Below, piece after piece: positions 33,299 to 46,832 of a stretch of DNA of 64,000 bases (its first letter is position 1; each line of letters opens with the position of its first letter). The translations under genes and the position numbers were made by a program. Source of the stretch: Laccaria trichodermophora (Eukaryota > Basidiomycota > Agaricomycetes > Agaricales > Hydnangiaceae); NCBI GenBank assembly GCA_018417955.1, contig JACTVC010000007.1, positions 124,001 to 188,000 on the forward strand, written 5' to 3'. The notes under the pieces are model-generated. The model was given only the letters and a program-made list of their open reading frames with translations. It was not told where the DNA came from and did no database searches.

Positions 33299-34346
33299 TC
33301 ATGCTCCTCTCGAAATTTGTCGTGCCATGTTATAGCCAGATGCAAAATGGGATAAACGGGCGTCGACCACAAAGCCCTGCGAAGTCTAAGCAACAACCTT
33401 TTGACAAGTGAATGACAAACCTTCTTGTCGTAGTCTATACAAAATACCATGGATTCTTGCAGTAATGACACAACAGTGGGCAAAAATGCATTACCTTTCA
33501 ATTCTTCGCTCAATCTCGCAAGCTCAACAACTCGGTTTATTATAAATTCTCCTTTCTCAAGTTTTTGCTCAGGCAATTCCAGGCTGTTCTCCAGAAGTAC
33601 TTCGAGAGTAACAAGTTTCATGTTGGCATTCGTCATACCTAGTATGAATATCATTCCGTTGAAAACATCACAAATGCATGAACAGAATTAGTTCACCTGG
33701 GTCGCTCACAATTACAGGCGAAACCTCCAAGACTTTGTGAGCCTTGTAACCCGTTTCTTCTTCGAGTTCACGGAAAGCAGCTTCCTCGGGCGTTTCTCCT
33801 TCATCTATAAGACCTTGTAGTTTGTGAGCGTGATGGATCGACAATGATGATGATCGGGGCCTACCAGCTGGTAGCTCTGATAACAATCCAATGAGAACGC
33901 TTCATATGAAAAAACAAAATCTGCTGCACCAATGATGAATTTATCGATCGGAGGCCGATACTGCTCAATTATAACGATGGATAAGGGGAAAGCATTTGCC
34001 TTGGACCGCAGGAGGGCAAGTATTGCCACCGCTAGAGTGTCTCGAATTAGAACTGTTCAATGTGATCTGTGGCAAGCTGACCATCGATTCCAGTGGATCT
34101 GCGTGTTTTCCTCTCGGCGCATTCCCATAGCCTCTTTTCAAAGTAGATAAGCAAATGGACATTCAACACTGTTTCAAAATGACCTCCTGTCCTTCTGCGT
34201 CGATATAATTAATCTTCTTGAGGGTTATCCACCTGGAGAACGACGTGGTCATCTCACAACGAAACGAGACTTGGCAGAAAAACCAACCTCGCTTCTGCAG
34301 GAGACATCTCCACGGTGGAAGTCACCCTTGGGATAGACAGCGCCAT
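33299..34346 (-). CDS. YSA1: Nudix ADP-sugar pyrophosphatase, Ysa1-like
   Basis: Nine exons (34,346-34,288, 34,232-34,184, 34,133-34,082, 34,031-33,930, 33,876-33,865, 33,813-33,697, 33,638-33,495, 33,434-33,421, 33,376-33,299) give 208 residues. The Nudix box GX5EX7REUXEEXGU is complete: it starts at [12 protein letters not shown] and runs through RELEEETGY. The preceding FIIELPAG and the final [14 protein letters not shown] are typical of ADP-ribose pyrophosphatases, which split ADP-ribose into AMP and ribose-5-phosphate. Two exons are tiny (12 nt, coding for most of ELPAG, and 14 nt). Divergent with PNKP, 126 bp between starts. Confidence 0.9.
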
Positions 34347-34472
34347 AATTCTGAATTGATTCTGAGAATAGTTCCCTGGTAGGTATTCGGAGAGATTGAT
34401 ATGTAAACAAGACACGCGCCCTGAAGATGCCATTCTTTATGTAACTCTCACTTACTACTCATTCCAGGCATT

Positions 34473-36306
34473 ATGGGAGACTATTTACCCTCGAGTAGCA
34501 GTCCTTCAAACGCCTTTGATTCATGTGTCTAAAATGACTTTCTAGGCTCTTCAAAAAAGCGAATCCTAAGTGATACTGAACTGGAAGGGGGTATTCGCAA
34601 GGTTGCCAAAGGTATGTTTTTATTTTGCTTTCGTTCTGTAAAGAGGATCTTATCGATTTGTCGAGTCCATCCATTCTTCACCAAATCGAAAACCACCAGC
34701 GGAGTGGGAACGGGAGACTTTGACTGGTTATCCTCCCTCGGTTCCAATGGCTCTTGTCTTCATGGCGTCAATCTCAACCCGAAGAGCTCGAGCAAAGTAG
34801 CCATCTTTGATTTGGATGGCACGCTGATAAAGTCAGAATTCCACAACAAGCTATTGCATGGAAAACCTGCCTGGGAATGGTGGAAGCTGAACATTCCATC
34901 GAAGTTAACAGAGCTCCATACATCCGGGTATGGTGATTCTCCATCTACATTTCATCACCTCACCTTCACGTTTGACCGTCTAGTTATGCTTTGGTGATCG
35001 TCACGAATCAAGCTATCAAACCTGCTGCTATGAATATCTGGAGGCAAAAGATTCCTCAATTAGCAGCTGTGGTGGGCATTCTTTTTGTTGTCATGTTTAT
35101 GATGGCTAAGCTTGTGTTTCGCTTTTAGCTAAATCTCCCTTTTCGCATATTTGTTGCCGTGGCGAAGGACGAATATCGCAAACCTATGCCTGGGATGTGG
35201 AATGAGTTGGACCGTATCTTCAATGAACAGGGCACAAAAATTGGTTATTGAGATTCCTCAGGCTCGCACCCACGACCCTAATTAATTTCAAACAACCAGA
35301 CAAAGGATGTTCTTTCTTTGTGGGTGATGCGGCAGGACGTCATTATAACGGGAAGCGATCAGATTTCTCGAGTTCAGACCGCAAATGGGCGCACAACGTT
35401 GGTCTCAATTTTTTTACTCCCGAGGTAGGTCTCATCACAAGGCAATAAATATAAGACTCAACCATCCCTTCCAGGAATATTTTCTGGGGCAACCGACATA
35501 TACAAACTTTGAGCTGCCAGGCTTCCATGTTTCTTCAATTCCTGAGTGTGCGTTTGCCCGATATTTTTAAACCTTCATGTCATGGATGATTACTTACTAG
35601 TGCCCCTTATAACGCCAACATCGTCACCTCTCCTCCCAACTCCACTCAAACAAGAGATCGTTTTGTTTGTTGGATACCCTTGTCTTGGAAAGACTTCTTT
35701 TTTTCGTAGACATTTTCTATTACAAGGGTATGAACACATCAATCAAGATAACTTGAAAACACGCGACAGATGCATTAAAGCTCTGCAATCTGCTTTAGGG
35801 GGGGCAAGAAGCTGTGTTATAGGTTTGGCGCTCATCTCTATCTCCATGGTGGCGCCTGACGCCAAAAAAAAAACAGATAACACAAACCGCGATGTCTCAA
35901 CTCGCGCGCACTATATCAATGTCGCAAACGCTCAGAAGGTCCCCATCAGGTATCCTATTTTCCTGAGCGACAGAAAATAAACTAACCAGAGAGCAAGATG
36001 CATCTTGTTTGTGGGATCGTGTGAACTAGCTTGGCATAACAATTTATATCGTGCATACAACTTACCTCCAGCAGTCGCTGCGAGGGAGGTACAGTCTTCT
36101 TCCTCACTGTATAATCATGGAGCTGATTCGAGAAGCCTAAAAGGCAGTTATTGCCTTACATGGCATTTACCAGTTTTCGAGACAACTACGAGGAGCCCCA
36201 GAGCGACGAAGGGTTCGCCGAAATCAAGAAAGTCAATTGGGTTTTTGAAGGTTCAGAAGAAGAGAAACGTTGCTGGTCTATGTGGCTTCAGATAGACGGT
36301 AAATGA
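34473..36306 (+). CDS. PNK1: Bifunctional polynucleotide kinase/3'-phosphatase
   Basis: Eleven exons (34,473-34,494, 34,546-34,611, 34,666-34,927, 34,984-35,071, 35,129-35,243, 35,300-35,424, 35,475-35,547, 35,601-35,822, 35,877-35,949, 35,998-36,088, 36,136-36,306) give 435 residues. The HAD phosphatase half has DLDGTLIKS, VIVTNQ and FFVGDAAGR. The kinase half has the P-loop GYPCLGKTS, INQDNLKTRDRC, and DNTNRDVSTR. It repairs DNA ends by removing 3' phosphate and adding 5' phosphate. It lacks an N-terminal FHA domain, as in other fungi. It converges with GAL7, with 32 bp between stops. Confidence 0.93.
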
Positions 36307-36338
36307 CTTGGTTTCTGGGTCATTTGTTTCAAACGGCA

Positions 36339-37701
36339 TTATGCTACATTGGGTAGACCCTCTGAACACGATCGGAGTCTTACGGCGGCGGCTTCAGGTG
36401 TAAGATCACGCTGAGCTTCTGCCATTAGCTCAAAACTAATAGTATGAATGAGCCTCATTTTGTGGAGGTTTTCACAAAACGTACCCAACTAAGAACTTCC
36501 TCACGGTTGCGCTTCGCAAAAGAGGTGGATCAAAATGAAGGTGGATATGGGCGACATCCTGATCATCATCGACTATTGTCGAGTTTTGGGCAGGTATAGG
36601 TTGTTGGTGGACTCCCATGGAGTAAGGAAAAGAGCAAGAAAAGAGATTATCGAAACACCTAGAAACTCTGGCAATTATGTCTGCAAGTGCAGCCTTTTCA
36701 GCAACATCAAGATCACTAAGGCAAGGAATGTGTCTCCGATATGGTAGGACTAAGCAGAACGTCAGGTAGTGGAGGGGAAGAATGAAGAGAGTCCTACCGA
36801 TAAGTTCAAATGGCCAAGTAGCCCACCAGGGAACCACCGCAACCCAGCTTTGATTGAGGACAACAACCCGAGTCTGCAATTTGAGCTCGACGTGGGCATA
36901 CTCGCAGAGTAAACATGGTCGCCCTTGACGAACCACATCGGTGAGTAACCAAAGGGAGGATGGCAAGAGTAACAAACACCTCTCGGTCCTACTGGGGCGA
37001 CAGACGGGGAGCCTGCATCAGACGGGGCGACTGTATGAGACAGAGAATGTTTTTTCAAAGACTCCAATTCAACGGCGGCGATTGTTGGTACTACAGATAA
37101 TGACCAGATCTGGGCATGGGGATGAGGATTTGAGCAACCCATCATAGCGCCTTTGTTCTATGAAAATGGTTGGCTATCAGTCAAAGAGAATGAGTATTCA
37201 AACCTCAAATATCTGAACATATTTGATTCCCTGCTCTGCGCCTCTCATTTGGTAAATGCGAGTCCACTCGTCGATGACAGATTCAATGTCGTGTAATGGC
37301 AAGTCCGAAAGGGTGAGATCATGGCGTGGATGGAAGACGACGACATCACATGCGCCATGGATGGGTTGACAAGTGAGAAAGGGGTGAGGTGGTGGTGGTG
37401 GAGACGGAAGAGGAGGCGGTAAAACGGCGGCAAAGTCATTTTCAAAAGTAAAGGTATGATTGTAAGAAGGATTCTGTTCACCATTCGAACGACGATTACC
37501 AGGACAAAGATAACAACCTGGGTCATATTTAGGAAGATTGATTGACTGCAAAGGCTCGGTTTGACCCAGCCAAGGTCGTTTTATACGATGAGGAGAAACA
37601 AGAATGTATTCATTCGTCAATGGGTTCACTGTTCAACAATTAGAAAGATTCAAAAAGATTGAATAAACGGCGCACGCACATCGACGGTGAGGATGATCCA
37701 T
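36339..37701 (-). CDS. GAL7: Galactose-1-phosphate uridylyltransferase
   Basis: Six exons (37,701-37,680, 37,628-37,204, 37,157-36,980, 36,923-36,798, 36,749-36,485, 36,435-36,339) give 370 residues, the normal length. Signatures are [39 protein letters not shown] (active histidine), [14 protein letters not shown] and [11 protein letters not shown]. It swaps UMP between UDP-glucose and galactose-1-phosphate in the Leloir pathway. The first exon codes only MDHPHRR plus one base. The active site reads HPHAQ where most members have HPHGQ. Its ATG is 8 bp from the edge of an inverted-repeat element. Confidence 0.93.
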
Positions 37702-37709
37702 TTTTATTT

Positions 37710-38284
37710 ACTGTCATGTGACCCCTAACGGGTCATCAGCACTAACGGGTCAACAAGCTATAGCACCACAACGATCCATACTATGCATTTGAAATTTTGA
37801 ACAGAGTTTGACAATGTACATGCGGCTGTGTGTGGAGATTTATTGGATAAAACGTTGAGCATGAGCTGAGATATAGGGGAGATAAGATGGTCACATTGTT
37901 GTTTTGCCAAGTTTGCCCATCAAAGCAAGTCTATCTAATTGACGACCATTTCTCTCCACAGTGCTAACCTCTATTGACACAAATATCTTTGAGAGTTTAC
38001 AGTGGATGTATTGGTAACTCGCACACAAAATTTTAAATCAGATAAAGAGAATATGAGGTGTCTAAGAATATTTTACGGTTGCTTATGGGTGCTGACCAAT
38101 TCAGGGCAAACGGGTCAAGGCATTTTAACACTACCCAAAAGCATCCCTCCAGAATAAAACTTACAGATAAAATATGTATATGTTTCCTCCTACTCACTCG
38201 CAAAATTTTATGTGCTCCCAATGAGAGGGAGGTGTGCAATCTGCAATTTAAGCTAAAGTGACCCAGTAATGGTCACATGACAGT
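37710..38284. mobile_element. Probable hAT-type MITE filling the GAL7-DDX41 promoter
   Basis: Left end ACTGTCATGTGACC (37,710) pairs with right end GGTCACATGACAGT (38,284). Pairing continues imperfectly to GGGTCA (about 25 bp). Flanks TTTTATTT and GTTTATTT match at 7 of 8, as an 8-bp duplication would. The element takes up nearly all of the 605 bp between the two start codons. The TIR is short and the duplication imperfect, so an evolved symmetric promoter is the alternative. No supported coding region inside. Confidence 0.55.
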
Positions 38285-38306
38285 GTTTATTTTACATCCT
38301 ACTTTC

Positions 38307-40618
<2,312 letters not shown>

Positions 40619-40914
40619 TGTTAAGTGAAGAGAATGTGATGAGATTGACTAAATGACATGGGGCCGACCTGGTCAGCAACCAGAGAAGTTTATCTGATTG
40701 TTTTACGGTTTCGAAGAGGTCCTTCTGAGTCTCATAGCTGCACTAGGTGACAAATGTCACGAAAGACTTAATGGCAAGACGGGCAGATCGTTTCTTCTTT
40801 TCAACTGTCAAACGAGCATACACAACGAGCCTGTTAATTAAAGATTTAATCATAAACATTTAACGATCCAACCTGCTGCGATACTGACGAAGAACGTGAA
40901 GATCCATTCTAATG

Positions 40915-43900
40915 TCATAAGCGAGCAGGAGGTTTACCGTTGCTACTAGGCACAGCAGGGGAAACGTTCTTTGTGATGCTACCGGTGAGCCGAGGAAGAC
41001 GAATCTTTAGCGATGGGGTGGCTGGAAGGGAAATGGAAGGTATAAGGCGACTCGAATTTGACGCGGTCGGTGTTGTATTCGGTGGCTGCATAGGACCTTG
41101 CTGAGAAGAAGTCCGGATGGTGGTCTTTTTCCCGGGCTTGACGTTCTTATCCTTTCTTTTCTCGGAAGCTTTCCGGTCGTCTGCTTCAACACCGTTTGTC
41201 TTTCCAACCTCAGGCAGTTCGTCTTCCCTGACCTTCCTTTTCCTCCCTCGTTTTTCTTTGACATCTATGGGATGATCATCGGTTTCCTTCTGTGTAAGTC
41301 GACGAGGGGCGCGAGGGCGCCTTGGAGTCATCTACTAGACGTTATTAAGGGAACATGCACACAATGGCAGTTAATACCTACCTTGGGCAAAGCAGAAGAT
41401 GACGCCAAGCTTTCAGACACATTGGCTAAGGCAAAAGCGTTGTCGATCTCTTCGAGCTATACATGTGACGGGTGAACCAAACTGATTCATAAGTTTTCTG
41501 GTACATACTTTGACATTGACAGTTCTGAGTTTCGATGGATTGGGAAGGAGAATAGGTGGGGTGATCAAGGCATTAAAAACTTGACTATCTTTGTTGGGCT
41601 CTTCTATTCGCCTCAGTGAACTCTACGACGTTCATTAACAAAAAGTGTGAATCAAAAGATTTCGAGAACCATACCCTAGCCGAAAGGCTATTCGAGTCGT
41701 GATTTTTGCTTTGCGATCGTAACTCACGGGTGCTTGCCTCGGGTTGTGCTTGCTGAGTGCTCCGTTTCCGCTTTGCAGTAGATGCTAAGGGGCCGGCTGA
41801 CACATTCATAATTTCACTTGATGTACTTTGAGGAGAGCGTGTCATTCCATTGACACCACCGTGTTTCGTTGGCGAACGCTAGAACCCGACATTAACAAAG
41901 GTAATAGAAATTCAGAAGTGAGCGTGCTCACCTTGGCGGCCGGTTTTGAACGACCTGGCTTTGGTATAGGCAAAACTTGCACCTGTGAATCTGTCTGAAC
42001 ACTGCGGTCGACTAACTTCTTAACGCCTTTTGAAGTCACGACATCTGGTAAAGATTGTGCTCCTCTGGACTTGGCGGATGCTAATCTGCACAATAACTAT
42101 ACATGGCCGGTCAGGTAGCCCAAAACAGGCGTGAAAAAAGACGCTGCTCACTTGTGCAACCTTCAAATCGTTGATACCATCGACTGCTGGTCCTGTATCA
42201 GAGGCTTGGTCATCCAATTCATCTAAGGAACTGAGTGATGTGAGGGGTGAGGACATCCCGGATACTAAATCTACATCCCTATCGCGTGACTGGTCAACAG
42301 CGTAAACAGAAGGTAAGCTGAGAATCTCACTTATTCGTTTGTTCGCCGAATTTGTTGAGTTTATTCCAAAAGTCGAGAACGATGACCCTTTCAGGGACTC
42401 TATATCGACGACCATTTATCAAAACTTCGTCCGCGATGACTCTTGGATTCTGCGTGGGAGGATAGATCTCAGGATGTATCACGTCGATATTGCCATTGTT
42501 GTATTGTCGTGGCTTTGTAACCTCGATGGGGGGCGCATTTTGCTTTGGGATGCGACGTTTCGGCGGCTTCAAAAGTAAGTTTCATTGCAAAGTCCTGAAA
42601 AAGATGCGCTCACTAGCACTCGTTCCACGTGGTTTGGACACATCCATTTCTTGTTGGTAAGGGGCATCGTTGGTAGTGGCGGATTGAGGCAATCCAAGTG
42701 CCAGTGAAGGTGGCAATAGTCACAAGAAACAATACTCTTCCATGTCTCCGGAGAGGCCGCCTTTGAGGTGGATCGGCGAGGACGTTTTGAGGCAGGAGCA
42801 GTCGCGGCAAGCCCAGTTGGAAGTGCCGACATTCCGCAATGGAAACATAAAACGGGGGCGCCATTTCGATCACGAAGGCGATGGGGCTCGCGATCTTCCA
42901 ACTGCCCATGACGGCTATCTCGCTCTCAGACAAAGGAAAATCAAAACAAGAAATGATATTCGTACTTGAGACGTGGAGGTTTAATCTCCGAACTGTCCTC
43001 GTAAGATCCTTTTGGACCCGTTGCGACTGTTGAACTCAATGAGGGACACAGCAAAGATAACAGATGATTCGATGCTGACCATCTTTGAAGAAAGATCTGA
43101 ACTCATCAGGTAGCTGGAACTCAACAGGAATGGAAGTTTCCAGTTGGTATATGAGAGGGGACAATAACGACGGGGGTGGTTTCCGCGGTGGATGCTACAA
43201 AAAGTCAAAACCAGCTGCACGCATTTAGTGTAGGAGTTGGACATACCTTTTGAATCGTGCAGTTCGGACAAAACCATCTGCTGTCACCCTCATCTACACC
43301 CTCCATGGGTGGGTCGAGGCACCATAGATGGAAAGCCCTGGGGCATCCGTCACAATACACCAGCGCACCATGGGAACGACATGACGAGCAGTGGTCCTCA
43401 TTGTTCAGCTAACCAAAGATGGTCTCAGATAAAGCTTGGAGAAGTTGCCAAAGAGCGGAGACGACGCACCAAATTGGGAACAGGTTCGGGTGTATGTAGC
43501 GAGATATTTTTTGGCTCCTCTTTCACTCTTATTGGGGGAGTCTCTGCCTCCTTTCCCTTTCCCTTGTCTTTCCTTCTGGCTCTTCCACTGGAGCTCGCTT
43601 GTGGTGGATCTTGAAGATTGAGGGAGGAATTCGAGCGTGAGAGAGACAAATCATCATCGATAACCATGGTACAGGAATCCGAGTCCACCAAAATGGGCTG
43701 TAAGGTTGAAGTTGAGCCACTCTCCAGATTCATGGAAGAATCAACGGTTGACGATATGCCTATCTGATTACGGGCTGAAGCGCGTTGAGCGCGACCACTT
43801 GCAGCTCTGGAGTGGACGGTTGTGACGTGGACAGTATTGCGATAGAGAGTAGGTGCAGATTATGGGGGAAATCGTCAGCAAGGTGAATAAGAAACTGGGA

Positions 43901-44204
43901 GGACAAGGACGTACCCTTTGTCGGCTCTGGAACGTTTCGACCTGGGGCCTTCGGGCTCATGGCCAATAAGAGTGCCATGCATTACTCCAGAATACGTAGA
44001 TCCAGGATCCGAGGTTGGCAGATACGAACAGTCCGTAAATCGCTTTCTGGGATCGCGCTTTTGGGCCGATTGTTGCACAGAAAGAAGCGACGGAGGTCCT
44101 GGAAGAATTTCAGTTGCAAAACTAGCGTCGCCCTCAAGATGAGGCGGTTGCTGAACTGCGACTCCTGACAGCATGTATACCGGCAGACTAGCCGTGGTGC
44201 TCAT
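40915..44204 (-). CDS. Double-PHD protein, Rco1-like (Rpd3S-type deacetylase complex)
   Basis: Thirteen exons between 44,204 and 40,915 join in frame to 867 residues. PHD 1 (exon 43,408-43,247) has CSSC...CDGCPRAFHLWCLDPP...WFCPNC. Between the fingers comes SPLIYQLETSIPVEFQLPDE, then PHD 2 (exon 42,914-42,614) with CFHCG...CDYCHLHWHLDCLNPP...WMCPNH, followed by PPKRRIPKQN. This layout matches fungal Rco1-type subunits of the Rpd3S complex, which acts over transcribed genes. The N-terminal 200 and C-terminal 350 residues are Ser/Pro/Lys-rich. The first intron (43,914-43,807) is the longest, 108 nt. The complex assignment is an inference. Confidence 0.82.
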
Positions 44205-44767
44205 GACACCCCAAGACTAACAGCACTTCGAGAACGACAACGGAGACCAGCGAAGAGAGGACAAGCAGACAAATCAAGTCAGCGGCTCAGGTCCAACGTC
44301 GGCGACAGGCGTTTTCCCGCACAACGCATCTTTTTCATCATATTTTCTCGCAACTCATATATGTATTCTATCAAAGTGCTTACTTGTCGTTGTCGGGAAC
44401 GTTGTCTACAGACAGTCTACAAACGTACAGACATCACTGATATACGAGAAACTGCAACCGCTACAACGTTGAGCATAGTTTCGGCTTAGCCACGGCACAA
44501 CAACGAGAAGCAACGACTCACCGATTTAAATGTGCCAGCGAGGATTACAAAAGTGCTAGTGACCGCCCACGCCTGCGAAAAAGTCGTCGATCAAGCGAGA
44601 AATTGGCGCAAGAAGAAACCAAGCCAAGGTTTCAAGCGCAGCCAGCGAAATAGAACTCCTCGAGTCCCAATAGATTTCCAATGGAGTTCCGATAAATTTT
44701 TAATGGGTAGTAAAGATTTCCAAAGGATTCCTGTATATCAGTTTTCCAACACTGCCAAACAAAATTC
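44205..44767. promoter_or_regulatory. Divergent promoter region, Rco1-like / PRP38
   Basis: 563 bp between two divergent start codons, the largest such gap apart from the element-filled ones. It has no TIR or long inverted repeat. A plus-strand frame at 44,532-44,894 runs into PRP38 in another frame and is not supported. Confidence 0.5.
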
Positions 44768-45803
44768 ATGGCCAACACTACCATCACCGGTGCGCAAGCC
44801 ATCCACGGCCAGAATCCTCAGGTATAAACAAGCCGAACGCCGATTCCTTTCGAGGCTTATTTTCATAGTTTCTAGTCGAAACCGTCATTCGTAATCGAAT
44901 CTATGAATCCACTTACTGGAAGGAGCACTGTTTTGCACTGACAGGTCAGTCTTGGAATACCTGTCACAGTCAATAACAAGTCAATAACGGCAATCTGGGC
45001 GTTATACCAGCCGAAAGTCTTATCGACAAGGCTCTTCAAGTCCGCTTTATAGGAGGCGTTTACGGAAATCAGAGACCTACCGAATTTCTCTGCCTTTTGC
45101 TCAAACTTTTGCAAATCCAGCCAGAGAAAGAGATATTGGTGGAGTATCTTCGAGCGGATGAATTCAAGTGGGCTCCCTTTTTTTTTTTTTGGCTCTCCGT
45201 AAAATTGTTTCCATCCATCTTGCAGGTACCTCCGAGCACTCGCTGCCCTATACATTCGAATGACCTTTAGGGCTGTCGAAGTATACGAGTTGCTCGAACC
45301 CCAACTCAAGGATTACAGGAAATTACGACAACGAAATATGGGCGCGTACCTTTCAGGCATTTATGTGAATGAGTCCAAATCTAAAAGTTCCCTTAGGAGG
45401 CTATGCCCTCACTTTCATGGATGAATTTGTGTATGCTCTGCTGGTTGAGGAGAGAGTGTGTGATATTATCCTCCCTCGTCTAATCAAAAGGCAAGTTTTG
45501 GAAGAAAACGGTGACATAGGCCCAAGGAAAAGTAGATTGCTCGACGCTATGGAGGGCAAGAGTGATCGAGGCAGTGATAAAAGCCGCAGTCAGAGTAGAA
45601 GTCGCAGCCGGAGTCGGAGCAAGAGTCGGAGTGCATCTCCTGCCAGCTCTGGATATCTGTCTGCAGGTCGTAGTCGCACTCCCTCTGCAGCAGGCTCTCG
45701 ATACGTGTCTCGATCTCCTTCCGGGTCACGTTCGCCTTCACGCTCTCCAATTCATTCAGGTCGCCGTAGCGTTTCACTTGACCGAATGGACACAGATAAA
45801 TAA
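44768..45803 (+). CDS. PRP38: Pre-mRNA splicing factor PRP38
   Basis: Five exons (44,768-44,821, 44,869-44,944, 45,011-45,167, 45,226-45,341, 45,397-45,803) give 269 residues. Family signatures are IRNRIYESTYWKEHCFAL, FIGGVYGNQRPTEFLCL, KYLRALAALYIR and FMDEFVYALL...CDIILPRL. The C-terminal 90 residues are an RS domain (SRSRSRSRSKSRS). PRP38 is needed to activate the spliceosome (tri-snRNP). The intron at 45,342-45,396 begins GC (G/GCGCGT) if the conserved GGYALTF join is right. The stop lies 24 bp from the uL15m stop. Confidence 0.92.
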
Positions 45804-45827
45804 ATAAGCCACGACTACCTTTTCCTA

Positions 45828-46747
45828 TTACTTTTGTAGGTCAAAATCCTGCTTTTTCCAAGCACCAAGCTGTGATGCAAGCAGCTTCCACCTATCCTCC
45901 ACGAATGGTAAATCTCCCAGTGACTTGAGAGTTGCAGGAGAGATAAATCCACGATTTCTATGTTTGCCATACCAGACTGGGTTACGAATTAATTGTGAAT
46001 ATGAATGTTCGGGGGTTCAAGCTTACTGATATCCTCGCGTCTGGTCGGGGCGGCAGAGACTCTGTCGGTTCGACCTTTAACACAGTCACGCAGGGCGAGG
46101 GGGTTATAGTATTTGCAGACCACTTTCCCCCCATGCTTCTCGATGGCCTCAATAGCACTTTTGCTGGCTCTTGATGCAACTATGTATATGGGGGACTTGA
46201 GATGCTGGCTACCCTGGAAAATGAGAGATAGTTGGAAGGTAACCAGAAAACTGTTGAAAAAAAAACATACATCACCGAGAATCTTCACTCCGTCGTGAAC
46301 ATCGTGGATGCACCCACTTAGTAGCAACTCCCGAGCAGTAATCGGCTTTTCGGGTGATGATGTCAAACGGCCCTGGTTTATCCAATGCTGGACTCGGTCG
46401 AGATTGACGGGTGCCCACGTTTTGTCATTTCTGGCAGAGTGTTAGGACACGACACACATGAAATACTAAGCATTTACTGGTTGACAAAACCTCGTTTAGG
46501 AAATAGCTTAGTGATTGGGGTTTGGCCTCCTTCAAATCCGGGCTTTATTCCAGCTCCAGAACGAGATTTCTGACCATTGGCACCCCGTCCTGCCGTGCCG
46601 CCATGACCAGATCCCTGTCCTCGGCCAACTCGTTTTTGCTAAGATATGATGAGTCAAGAGGACTTTCATCAAAATAAAACATACGTTTTGCTGGGAGCCT
46701 CGGGCTGGCTTGAGATTGGCTAGCGACACGCGAATTCTTGAAGACAT
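45828..46747 (-). CDS. MRPL10: Mitochondrial large-subunit ribosomal protein uL15m
   Basis: Five exons (46,747-46,685, 46,638-46,478, 46,430-46,271, 46,213-46,027, 45,976-45,828) give 239 residues. The bacterial-type L15 signature is clear: [16 protein letters not shown], then [18 protein letters not shown]. The first 20 residues ([19 protein letters not shown]) are basic and hydroxylated, like a mitochondrial targeting peptide. The C-terminal extension after the L15 fold includes [16 protein letters not shown]. It belongs to the mitochondrial 54S subunit. Divergent to the tRNA modification gene with 85 bp between start codons. Confidence 0.92.
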
Positions 46748-46832
46748 ACCTATGTAGCTGAAGAATAAAGTTGAAACTTGATATATGTGAGTATTTGTGC
46801 CCGAACCTTTTGCCAAACAGAAACTTCTCTCA
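46748..46832. promoter_or_regulatory. 85-bp bidirectional promoter, uL15m / tRNA isopentenyltransferase
   Basis: Only 85 bp separate the two divergent start codons, so both promoters and 5' leaders must share this space. No classical TATA box is visible. Both products serve translation. Confidence 0.6.

Noticed and set aside
44532..44894. 120-codon plus-strand frame upstream of PRP38
   Set aside because: It overlaps the first PRP38 exon in another frame and resembles no family.
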